Positions 38,571 through 48,878 of a stretch of 64,000 nt of DNA are shown in pieces. Numbering within the stretch: position 1 is the stretch's first letter; every line of letters begins with the position of its first letter. The position numbers and the translations under genes are program-made. This DNA comes from Brachypodium distachyon (lineage: Eukaryota > Streptophyta > Magnoliopsida > Poales > Poaceae): the NCBI RefSeq assembly GCF_000005505.3, contig NC_016133.3, forward strand, positions 59,423,237 to 59,487,236, read 5' to 3'. The notes below the pieces were generated by a model. That model was not told the DNA's origin, did not search any database, and saw only the letters and a list, made by a program, of their open reading frames with translations.

Positions 38571-39015
38571 AAGAATAAGTATCATGGATTGGAGCGATGC
38601 GTCAAATGAATGAATCCCAAATGACTCGACGCCCAGGGCCACCCACGGGCTAGGATGCCTTAGGCAAGGCATTTTGGATGCCCGGTGGGCCTGGTCCCCC
38701 ATTTCAACCCATAGACCCATCTTCCACCACCTATCTCCATTATATAAGTCTTTAGGATTCTGACGCAGAGCACCATGAAAAAGAATAAAACCTCATGTTA
38801 CACTATTTTAGGATGATGATTTATATTTAATTTATAATTAGTTGACTTCATCGCCAAGATTATCTCTGATCTTCGGATGATGCACGAGTAGTTTCCATCG
38901 AGGCCACGGTTCGTGGAAGTAACTATCTACAAACCTCCTACCCTCTCTATATATTGCATGCATGAGCTGTCAGACATGATTGCAAGTCATTGTTTTTGTA
39001 ATACCATGTGAGCTA

Positions 39016-39083
39016 CTACCTCCGTTCCTAAATTCTTGTCGAAATATGGTTAATTTGAGACAAGAATTTCGGAACGGAGGGAG
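39016..39083. mobile_element. 68-bp mini-Stowaway hairpin
   Basis: CTACCTCCGTTCCTAAATTC at the left and its near-perfect complement at the right (GGAACGGAGGGAG) leave only about 18 bp of loop, with TA on each side. It is one of the shortest complete-looking MITEs in the window. Confidence 0.8.
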
Positions 39084-39204
39084 TACTAAATATGGTTATG
39101 GTCAATATATATTTATGATACTTTTATTTACATGTTGGATCTTTGAGTTAAATTTGAGTTATTGTCCATAGATGTAACCTTAAATGTATTATGTCTTCTA
39201 ACCT

Positions 39205-39507
39205 ATTCTTGTATTTGTAACCCTAGATGCCCACAATTTAATCATCTTTATTAGTTGATCCAATCATATACCGTAAAGATGACACTTTCTGTCTATTTTC
39301 TGTATCAGCTATATTTAACGGACTCAACTATTAATCAACTACTCCCTCCGACCGGAATTACTTGTCGAAATATTACATGTATCTAGACGCTTCTTAAACA
39401 TAGATACATTCATATTTGGACAAATTTGAGACAAGTAATATGGGTCACAGGGAGTAGAACAATTATTTCTTGTTTATTGTGCAAGCAGGCGTGAGACATC
39501 GGGAAAC
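39205..39507 (+). repeat. Direct repeat copy 2, carrying a Stowaway and abutting the satellite
   Basis: A second copy of the 38385-38570 sequence, interrupted by the MITE at 39342-39454. It ends at GGGAAAC, immediately before the satellite array begins. Confidence 0.85.
39342..39454. mobile_element. 113-bp Stowaway MITE, copy A
   Basis: The left end CTCCCTCCGACCGGAATTAC and the right end CAGGGAG are flanked by TA duplications. It is nearly identical in sequence and identical in length to the element at 52735-52847. The related direct repeat copy 1 lacks the insertion. Confidence 0.9.
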
Positions 39508-39509
39508 TA

Positions 39510-42500
39510 GAGGTTTCGGACAGTTTCGAGCCGGGTTAGAAAAATCACCGTTTCGGCCGTTTTCGTGGGCTGTAGCCACGTTTTTAGGATCCCGGCCGAT
39601 TTTGCGATACTATGTACCCCGGGTAACGGTTTCGGGCAGTTTCGGGCCCGTGCAGAAAATTCACCGTTTCGGCCGTTTTCGTGGGCTATAGCCCACGTTT
39701 TTTGAGTTTCCGGCCGATTTTACGACATCGTGACCCCGGGTACACGGTTTCGGACAGTTTCGGGCCGTTGCAGAAAATTCATCGTTCTGGCAGTTTTCGT
39801 GTGCTATAGCCTACGTTTTTTGGGTTCCCCGCCGATTTTGAGATACCGTAACCCCGGGAACACGGTTTCAGGCTGTTTGGGCGGTGCATAAAATTCACCG
39901 TTTCGGCCGTTTTCGTGGGCTATAACCCACGTTTTTTGGGTTCCCGTCCGATTTTGAGATACCGTGTTCACGATTTCGGGCCGGTGAAAAAATTCACCGT
40001 TTCGGCCGTTTTTGTGGGCTATATCCCACGTTTTTTGGGTTCCCGGCTGATTTTACGACATCGTGACCCCGGGTACATGATTTCGGGCAGTTTCGGGCCG
40101 GTGTAGAAAATGCACCGTTTCGGCCGTTTTCGTGGGCACCCACGTTTTTTGGGTTCTCGGCCGATTTCACGACATCGTGACCCCGGGTACACGGTTTCGC
40201 CCGTTTTCGTGGTATATAGTCCATCTTTTTGGGTTCCAGGCCGATTTTACGATACCGTGACCTAGGGTACATTGTTTCGGCAGTTTCGGACCTGTGCAAA
40301 AAATTCACCAATTCGGCTGGTTTTTTGGGTTTCCGGCCGATTTTGATATACTGTGATCCCGGGTACACGGTTTCGGGCCAGTGCAGAAAATTCACTGTTT
40401 CGACCGTTTTCGTGGGCTATAGCGCACGTTTTTTAGGTTCCCAATCGATTTTACGACTTCGTGACCTCGGGTACACGGTTTCGGGCACTTTCGGGTCAGT
40501 GCAGAAAATTCACAGTTGCGGTCGTTCTCGTGGGCTATGACCCACATATTTTGGGTTTAGGGCCGATTTTGAGATACCGTGACCCCAGGTACACGGTTTC
40601 GGGCAGTTTGGGCGGTTCATAAAATTCACCGTTTCGGCATTTTCGCGGGCTATAGTCCACGTTTTTGGTTCCCGGCCAACTTTGAGATACCGTGACCACA
40701 CGGTTTCGGGCAGTTTCGCGCCGTTGGAGAAAATTAACCGTTTCGGCCGTTTTCTTGGGCTACATCTCACATTTTTTGTGTTCCTGGCTGATTTTACAAC
40801 ATCGTGGTCCCGGGTACATGGTTTCGGGCAGTTTCAGGCTGGTGCAGAGAATTCACCATTTCAGCCGTTTTCGTGGGTTATGGCCCACGTTTTTTGGGTT
40901 TCCGGCCGATTTTTAGATACCGTGACCCCAAGTACACTGTTTTGGGCTGTTTCGGACCGGTGCAAAAAACTTACCGTTTCGGCCGTTTTCGTGGGCTAAG
41001 CCCACATTTTTTTGGTTTCCTAGCGGATTTTGAGATACCGTGACCCCTTGTACACGGTTTCGGACAGTTTCGTGGCGGTGCCGAAAATTAACCGTTTCGG
41101 CCGTTTTCGTGAGTTGTAACCCACATTTTTGGGTTCCCGGTCGATCTTGAGATAACGTGGCTCCCGGGTACACGATTTCGTGCAGTTTGGGCAGTGCATA
41201 AAATTCACGGTTTCAACCGTTTTCGTGGGCTACAACCCACATTTCTTGGGTTTCCGGCCGATTTTGAGATACCGTGACCCCGGGTACATAGTTTGACGCA
41301 GTTTTAGACTGTTGGAGAAAATTCACCGTTTCGGCATTTATCATGAGCTATAGCCCACGTTTTTTGAGTTCCCGGCCGATTTTACGACATCGTGACCCCC
41401 GGGTATATGGTTTCGGGTAGTTTCGGGCCGATGGAGAGAATTCACCGTTTTTGCAGCCCACGTTTTAAGGGTTCCCGGTCGATTTTGAGATACCGTGACC
41501 TCGGGAACGCGGTTTCGGTCAGTTTGGGCGGTGCATAAAATTCACCGTTTCTGCCGTTTTCATGGGGTATAGCCCACGTTTTTTGGGTTCCCGTCCGATT
41601 TTGAGATACCCGTGTACACGGTTTTGGACAGTTTCGGGCCGGTGGAAAAAATTCACCGTTCCTGCCGTTTTCGTGGGCTATATCCGACGTTTTTTGGGTT
41701 CGCGGCTGATTTTACGACATCGTGACCCCGGGTACATGGTTTCGGGCAGTTTCGGACCGGTGCAGAGAATTTACCGTTTCGGTCGTTTTCGTGGGCTATA
41801 GCCCACGTTTTTTGGGTTCCCGTCCGATTTTGAGATAGCGTGACCCCGGTACACGGTTTCGAGCAGTTTCGGGCCGGTGCAGAAAATTCACCGTTTCGGC
41901 CATTTTCGTGGGTTATAGCCCACGTTTTTTGGTTTCCCAATCGTTTTTACGACATCGTGACCCCGGATACACGGTTTTGGGCACTTTCGGGTCGGTGCAG
42001 AAAATTCACAGTTTCGGTCGTTCTCGTGGGCTATGACCCACGTTTTTTGGGTTCTCGGCCGATTTTGAGATATCGTGACCCCAGATACACGGTTTCGGGC
42101 AGTTTGGGCGGTGCATAAAATTCACTGTTTCGGCCGTTTTCGTGGGCTACAGTAGGGATGGGCGTAAAAAACCAAAAACCGAACCTGAATCTAAATTAAC
42201 CGAAACCGAAACCGAATTAACCGTTTCTAATTTCGATTGCCAAGTGTAATTAACCGAACTTAATTCGGTGAATTCGGTTATTAACCTCGGTTAACCGAAT
42301 AAACCGAATTGTGATAAATAGGCTAAAACCTATGTCATGATGCACTTATATATGTTTTATTAAATATTTTGTATGAAATGTTTTCGAATATTGATGCAAC
42401 TTAAAGGCTGCAATAGTTTCAGTTATGTCACGATTTTTTTGTTTGATACTTTGAGTCATATACGTGTTAGAAGTTCGGCTAAAATTCATGATTTGATATT

Positions 42501-43815
42501 GTCTATTTTTCTGTCAGTTCGTGAGTTCAGTTATATCGGTTTAAACCGAAACTGAACCAAAATTTAAGGTTAACCGAATTGTCGGTTAGCTAAAAACCCG
42601 ACCATATTTCGGTTGGCATTTCTTGTTAACCGGATTACTGAAAAACCGAAAAAACCGAACCGAATTGTCGGTTATAACCGAACGCCCACCCCTAGGCTAT
42701 AGCCCACGTTTTTGGGTTCCCGACCGATTTTGAGATACCGTGACCACACGGTTTTGGGGCAGTTTCGCGCCGGTGGAGAAAATTGACCGTTTCGTCCGTT
42801 TTCATGAGCTATATCCCACATTTTTTGGGTTCCTGACCGATTTTACGACATCATGGTCCCGGGTACATGGTTTCGGGTAGTTTTCGGCTGGTGTAGAGAA
42901 TTCATCATTTCGGCAGTTTTCGTGGGTTATAGCCCACGTTTTTTGGGTTCCTGGCCGATTTTGAGATACCGTGACCCCGGGTACACTGTTTCGGGCAGTT
43001 TTGGACCGGTGCAAAAAATTTAACGTTTCGGCCATTTTCGTGGGCTAAGCCCACGTTTTTTGGTTTCCTAGCGGATTTTGAGATATTGTGACCCCTGGTA
43101 TACGGTTTCGGGTAGTTTCAGGCTGGTGCAGAAATTCACCGTTTCAGCCGTTTTCGTGGGCGCCCACGTTTTTTGGTTTACCGGCCGATTTGACGACATC
43201 GTGACCCCGGGCACACGGTTTTGGGCAGTTACACGCCGGTGCAGAAAATTCACCTTTTCGGCCTTTTTGTGGGGTATAAACTACGTTTTTTGGGTTGCCG
43301 ACCTATTTTGAGATACTTTGACTCCGGGTACACGGTTTTGGACAGTTTTGGGTTGTGCATAAAATTCATCGTTTCGGCCGTTTTCGTGGGCTATAGCTCA
43401 CGTTGTTTGGGTTCGCGATCGATTTTGAGATACCGTGACCCCGGGTACACGGTTTCAGGCTGTTTCGGCCCGATGGAGAAAATTCACCGTTTCAGCATTT
43501 ATCGTGGGCCATAGCCCACGATTTTTGGGTTCCCTGCCGATTTTACGACATCGTGACCCCGGGTACATGGTTTTGGGCAGTTTCAGGCCGATGCAGAGAA
43601 TTCACCGTTTCATGCCTTTTTGTGGGATATATAGCCCACGTTTTTTGGGGTTCGCTGCCGATTTTGAGATACCGTGACCCGGGTACACTGTTTCGGGCAG
43701 TTTCGGACCGGTGCTGAGAATTCACCGTTTCGGCCGTTTTCGTGTGCTATAGTTCACGTTTTTTGGGTTCGCGGCCGATTTTGAGATACCGTGACCCCGA
43801 ATACACTGTTTCGGG
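39510..43815 (+). repeat. Satellite array, about 33 monomers of about 117 bp
   Basis: Monomers share the order CGGTTTCGGGCAGTTTCGGG, GTGCAGAAAATTCACCGTTT, CGGCCGTTTTCGTGGGCTAT, CCCACGTTTTTTGGGTTCCC and CGGCCGATTTT. Spacing between equivalent points is mostly 115-119 bp, with a few shorter units (about 80-100 bp near 40010, 40240 and 41480). Many units contain the perfect 18-bp palindrome CGTGGGCTATAGCCCACG. Two types differ after CCGATTTT: GAGATACCG (type A) and ACGACATCG (type B). Open frames through the array arise because monomers lack stops in some frames; they are not genes. I do not recognise the family. Confidence 0.95.
42153..42694. mobile_element. 542-bp hAT-type MITE inserted in the satellite
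   Basis: Terminal inverted repeats TAGGGATGGGCG and CGCCCACCCCTA are flanked by an 8-bp target duplication, GGCTACAG (42145-42152) and GGCTATAG (42695-42702), with one mismatch. The subterminal regions are packed with ACCGAA/TTCGGT motifs, as in grass hAT elements. There is no transposase, so it is non-autonomous. Confidence 0.92.
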
Positions 43816-46400
43816 TATCTGTGCGGAGCAGATATATGCAGTTTTGTTAGGTGAGGGTATACTCCGGGTGCACAGTAGGTAAGCACTTTAAGTACACTCA
43901 AGATATTACATGGCTTAAACAACTAGTGGTAGAGCAGAGCTAAGCTACGTTGTAGTCATAGTAACTCGTTTCATTCACAGTGAAAATAGCAGAGCAAAAA
44001 ATGGTTTGCTTCCATCATTTATTCAATCTTTGGGAAATGGTTGTGCTGCTAAATAACCTATCTAAACATTGAGAAACCAACAATTCTACATAAAGAAAAT
44101 GATCCAAAATTACATGTTTGGGTTATTGTTTTCTGTAGTGTGGAGTTCGATAAATGGAGCAAACGATAAGATTATTGCCATTCAAGAAAAAAAGTCACCA
44201 GCATATCTTGCTTCTTCTTTTTATCAAGCAGCACAAGAGACAAAAAAAGAAACAAAGTAAACAAAAACATGGGATATGACCGATGAAGTGCACAGTGAGT
44301 GACGAGTACGAAATGTAACCGCATGCATGAAATAATAAGAGCACCACGCAATCGCATGCATGAAATAATAAGAGCACGCATCCTCAGTTTGGTAAAGGCA
44401 ACCCCGTGCCACATGAAACAGTTTCAATTGAACTTGTTCAAGTTGATTTTCGTTGCGGTCCATGTCCGGTTGGGTTGCACAAGCATCATGGAAGCCCTCC
44501 GCTCTCCTCTGCGGGTGAAGGTGAGGTGAGACGCCTCGCCAATGGACGGGACGGGGGGGTGGGTGCAGCTCTCTACACGCCCTTTTGCTTACTTCATGCC
44601 TGGCTCGGCAGGCAGTACTACTCGAGCACGAACGTACCAGCTGTCCAGCTAACGCAGAGGGCAGAGGGGGAGAGAAGTTTGAATGGACAGGGCGACGACA
44701 AAGGGAGGGATGGGGAGCCGGGGAGGCAGTGACCGTGACCCTTCTCGTCTTCCTCACGCTACCCTTTTCCCATTGCTTTCCAATTTTCTATGCACATGTA
44801 CTGCTACTGCTGCCATCCTATTGCTTTGCACTTATATGTCTACATGTTTAAACTAGGAGCGTCACCCCCAAACCAAAAAGGAAAAGAAAATCATTTCAAC
44901 CCTCCATCATGCATCCGAGACAAACTCACTGTTCCCATCGTCCGGGATAATCTCACCGTTGCCATGGAGTTTTTTTTTCTCCTTTCTGTTGTTGTTAGTA
45001 CTCACTCTGTCCCAAACCAAATGCCAAATTACTATTGTTCCACCATTTATCTTATTCAAAATTTAATCTAAATATAAAATAGATCATAAACAAGTAATTT
45101 CGGATAGTAGTACATGTGTATTATATTAGCGATGCAAACATTTATAGCTTACCATGACCTTTTATTATGAGTAGTGCATTTGTCTTATCTTCGTATTCCT
45201 ATGCTCGGAATGATTTTTTTTACACGTGCTTGGAGCGATCTTGGTAGACTCGTACCATGACTTGGTTTAAGAACCACATGGAACAACCACCCACCCGCCC
45301 TAATATCATCGTTCTCTTTTCTCTTTTTTATCCTCTTTGTGTCTTAAAACTCTCGCCAGGATTTCATCTATATACCTATACCTAATATTAAAGAGGTAAA
45401 ATTTCTTTCCACTAATTTTTTTCGTCCGGCCCTTAGCTAACTTTGTGAATGCGGAGACCGTCCTAGACACATCTACACCCCTACTATTTTAGACGCCTAG
45501 GCTTCTTGCCTAGAATAGCCTAAATAGGAATCCTACTCGAAATAGAATTAAAAAAGGAAATAAAAGTAGAAAGTAAGCAAATACGTATAAATTAGACAAA
45601 GCTATTTTTTATGATCACGGGAATTGATTTTCGTCATTGCACGCATCAGCTCATGGTTCAACTTTTGCGGCCAGTTCGACGCCTGTAAATTAAGAGCAAA
45701 AAAGAAATCTTCATCTTCTGTTGTCCGTCTAATTCGACTCCGACGATTTTCCCTTTTGCATTTTTCTGAGGCTACATGGACGAATTTTCTGAGCGTTAAC
45801 TTATGTCGTCCTTTTTTTATCAGGGCAGAATCCTGAATGGACTCACGTCCGATTTACTCTCACAAGGCCATTTTTCCGATGGAACTCATGTTCATTTTAC
45901 TCTCTCGTTGTTGTTTTCCATCGAGGCCGATTTTTTATTTTGTTCCTTACGGTCATACATGCCAATTTTTAAGCTTTGTTTTTCACGATTTTTTGACCGT
46001 TCCAACAAAAATAATAAGTGTCAAAAACAAAGACCTTGACTCTTTCCTAAGAAGCAAAGATTCCTACCACTAAGTTAGTGATATATTTTTATTAGGAATA
46101 AAACTTCTCATAGTGAAATTTGGTTCAGTCGATGGTCCAACTTATCAACAGCGAGTTAAGGTCTTACAATATTTGTTGTCCAATTAATCCAGCGTAATAT
46201 CCAAAATAGCCAACTTATCAAACAGCGAGTTAAGGTCTTTCACTACGAGAATTTCTTGACACATCGATAGATAGCTAACTTGATACAAGTTACAACAACT
46301 CGCTTCGGGTTTTCTGGGCCCGGGCAGCCGTCCGCTCGGCCCCCTCCAGGACCGGGCCTGAGAGTAAACCCAGCACCTGGGACACGGATTTGTGACACGG
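43816..46400. other. Intergenic DNA with small repeats
   Basis: No gene could be supported. Frames at 44224-44757 and 45624-46073 show no domain. A Helitron 5'-end-like string (TCTATATACCTATACCTAAT) occurs at about 45368 without an identified 3' partner. Confidence 0.35.
44320..44377 (+). repeat. Two-copy 33-bp repeat
   Basis: CGCATGCATGAAATAATAAG begins at 44320 and 44353, each copy followed by AGCAC. Confidence 0.8.
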
Positions 46401-47120
46401 CCCTCGGATAACCTAACCTGGAGGGGAGACGAGACCATTTGCTTGAGCAACCCGACCCGCCTCCTGCGACGCTGTGAACGCCGCCGGCCGCCGGGCTCGC
46501 CGGAGGCTGCGCCTCGTCTCCCGCCCGTTGACGTCCGCGCTCCGCCCTCCCACGTCCAGCCGTCCAGGTAGCCTACGGCTTTGGTCTTCCCTCTTGTCTG
46601 TTCCCTCTTCCCTCTTCTGTCTTCTCTTCTCCAAATCTGCCTTCTGGCTTTTGTTGTCTTCTCTTTTGCCTGCGCGTCCAGGTTGCAGGCAACGAGATAA
46701 TGGGGGCAGGATCACGAGTGAAAAAGGAATAATTGGCATGATTAGCCCGTGGGCTCTCCTCCTTCTATTTATACATGTGGTATACATGGTTAATGTAATT
46801 ACCATATCTAACCTACCAAAGTTAGCCCGTAATATTCTCAAAATCGTGCCTCTGATTACGGGTCAAATGGGGCAGTATTTTCTCTTACCAATTTCATTTT
46901 CTTAATTATTTATATTTATATATATATTCGCCGTGTCCCCGTATGACTGTTTTTGAAAAATGCCGTGTCCCCGTACGTGTGTCGCCGTGTCCGTGTCGCC
47001 GTATCGGTGCAACGTAGCCTAGCACCTCTTCACTTCGGGTCTTGTGCTCTGCAGTTCGTTCGTCTTGCGTGGTTCTTGGGTGCTAGGGAAGTCCAGCATC
47101 GCTGGCCTCTCCGCGCTCTC
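46401..47120. other. GC-rich leader-like region
   Basis: The 46440-46560 block is GC-rich with a possible donor (CCAG|GTAGCC) and could be a non-coding first exon. CCGTGTCC(G/C) recurs around 46930-47000. No protein is recognised. Confidence 0.25.
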
Positions 47121-47127
47121 CGCCGCC

Positions 47128-47226
47128 ATGGCATGCCACCCCTTCGTTCTGACATTCGCCTTGTTTCTTTCTCTGTCCACCAGGTGCCTGCCCAAGATTT
47201 TAGGTGCCCAAGGTGATTTGATCTGA
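47128..47226 (+). promoter_or_regulatory. Upstream ORF of 32 codons before the low-complexity gene
   Basis: The ATG at 47128 lies in a strong context (GCCGCCATGG). It encodes a hydrophobic peptide (HPFVLTFALFLSLSTRCL) and stops at 47226, 53 bp before the main ATG. If transcribed together it would repress downstream translation, or it may be a short protein in its own right. Confidence 0.35.
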
Positions 47227-47279
47227 ATTTGGGCCAATCGCATGCAAGTTTGATTCCGCCCTGGTGTGGTGGTGAAGAG

Positions 47280-47849
47280 ATGGGTAAGAAGAAGCGGCAA
47301 CAACAGAAGCGCACCAACGAGAATGTGACCGGCGGGCAGCAGCCAAAGGAGGCGGCTGTGCCTGCGAAGAGGGCCACCAACAAGAATGTGACCGGGCAGC
47401 AGCAGCCAAATGATCCTGCACCCCAGGGGCACACAGCGAAGAACAAGAACAACAATGAGGAAGAGGTGCCAGGCACCAGCACCCAGAGGAAGCCCACAGA
47501 TCCAAATCTAGAGGTGACAGAGGCGCCCAAGGAAGAGGTGTGCCCACTCACATTATCAACCACAAACCCATTCTCCGAATTCTCCTTTGGCGCAACAACC
47601 AAGGCAGCGCCCAAGAACGAGACGCCCCCACCCATATTCGGCATCCCTTACTTTGTTCCCCAAACCACAACCCCAGAGCCACTCGAATTCTCCTTTGGAG
47701 CAACAGCCACTGTTGAAAAGAAGAACAGCAACCAGGGGAAGGAGGACACGGTGGAGAAGTCTCCAACCGCCGGCCACCCCACTCGCTCCTCCATGGGTCG
47801 TGCTCCCGGCGCGCAGGAGAAGCCGCCCGCCTCCTCGATCCGTGGCTAG
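47280..47849 (+). CDS. Hypothetical low-complexity protein with paired FSFGA motifs
   Basis: An uninterrupted 189-residue frame. It starts with a basic Lys/Gln-rich segment (MGKKKRQQQKR) and has two related Asn/Val-Thr-Gly repeats (NENVTGGQQPKE, NKNVTGQQQPND). Two similar blocks follow (FSEFSFGATTKA, LEFSFGATATVE) separated by a proline-rich stretch. The FSFGA blocks loosely recall FG-type nucleoporin repeats, but two copies are too few to call. It may be the first exon of a longer gene, since a donor (ATGAAG|GTATGT) lies downstream near 47908. No domain is recognised. Confidence 0.4.
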   Translation: MGKKKRQQQKRTNENVTGGQQPKEAAVPAKRATNKNVTGQQQPNDPAPQGHTAKNKNNNEEEVPGTSTQRKPTDPNLEVTEAPKEEVCPLTLSTTNPFSEFSFGATTKAAPKNETPPPIFGIPYFVPQTTTPEPLEFSFGATATVEKKNSNQGKEDTVEKSPTAGHPTRSSMGRAPGAQEKPPASSIRG

Positions 47850-47949
47850 CCGCCCGCGTCGTTTGCGGGGCTTGGCTTTGTGTTCCATCGCCTGGGTCGA
47901 CATGAAGGTATGTTCAAACCCTAATCATGCTGATTGATGCCTGATGGAT

Positions 47950-48870
47950 TATTGCAAGGGGGGGATTTCACGCATCGAGGGTTCCTAGTTATGCAATACT
48001 AATCCCATGAGACAAATACTTGCTGATTTAACTCAATAGTACTAGTAATCTTACGAGACAGAGAAAACGAACACCCAACTTCAACTTGCTGATTTACTTA
48101 ATATAATTGTAGTCATTTTGTCGGAGAAAATATGCAGTATAAAATTACAAGTTGTCAAGTGTGAACTTGCGACAGATGGGTCATCGTCAATCCCCTTTCG
48201 TCTCAGGATTTGTCCGTCATGTAGTCATTGTCGTTACAGCTGCTCCCCTGTAGTCAGGAAAAGTAATCTGTTTGCTCTGTCAAGGCATGCAGTGATACCG
48301 GCAGGCTTGATTTCATATTATTGATAAAAGATCTAATCTAAAATAACTCCCCCTTTATTATGGCACCCTTCAAAGTTACTTTTGGTTGGGCAACTCATTC
48401 TGATCAGGAAGTTAGTCAGTCTTAGTCTCCTAATTCTGGTCTCCAAGCACTAATCGGCACAGACACAACCAGAGTGGCCAACTGTTTACATCAGTAGATC
48501 AAAGAAGCTTCTCTTTTGCAATGCCTGTTTCCACGTAGTTTCATGTCAATTAATGCCAAATTGCCAAGTCAGAAAGCCGAGCATTGTGTGTGAACAAATG
48601 CACCGCGTGCTGGACTACTTTGAATTGTCACTAACTCGTGAATGAGACTGCTTTGGTTAGATTAGGCCCCAGTCCCCGGCCGGCACTACACTACGACCTA
48701 TCGTTGGTTCGATCACGACATTCCGTCACCCAAGACAAAAGACTCACAGGACAGGCATGCTCAGTGCACACAGCCCTCTTATCAGTTTCCTCTATTTTAG
48801 CAAAAAATAAGCATCTCTTCTTCTAGCCTTCACCACATCCGCATCTGCTTGTAGAGAGCGAGAACAAGAG
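47950..48870. other. Upstream region of the NLR pseudogene
   Basis: AT-rich sequence without a supported gene or repeat. It presumably includes the promoter and 5' UTR of the gene starting at 48879. Confidence 0.35.
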
Positions 48871-48878
48871 GTCAAGCA

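Noticed and set aside
39510..43815. Many open frames of 60-105 codons through the array, and a CRISPR-like look of regular repeats
   Set aside because: The frames follow the monomer sequence in all phases and have no domain. The repeats are contiguous with no unique spacers, so this is a satellite and not a CRISPR array.
44224..44757. A 177-codon minus-strand frame
   Set aside because: It contains a translated short tandem repeat and low-complexity tails, with no domain or plausible start context.
46413..46905. Opposed frames of 142 and 143 codons
   Set aside because: Mirror-image frames in GC-rich sequence; neither has recognisable protein features.
48708..48720. GGTTCGATC, like a tRNA T-loop
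   Set aside because: No acceptor stem, D-arm or anticodon arm could be built around it.
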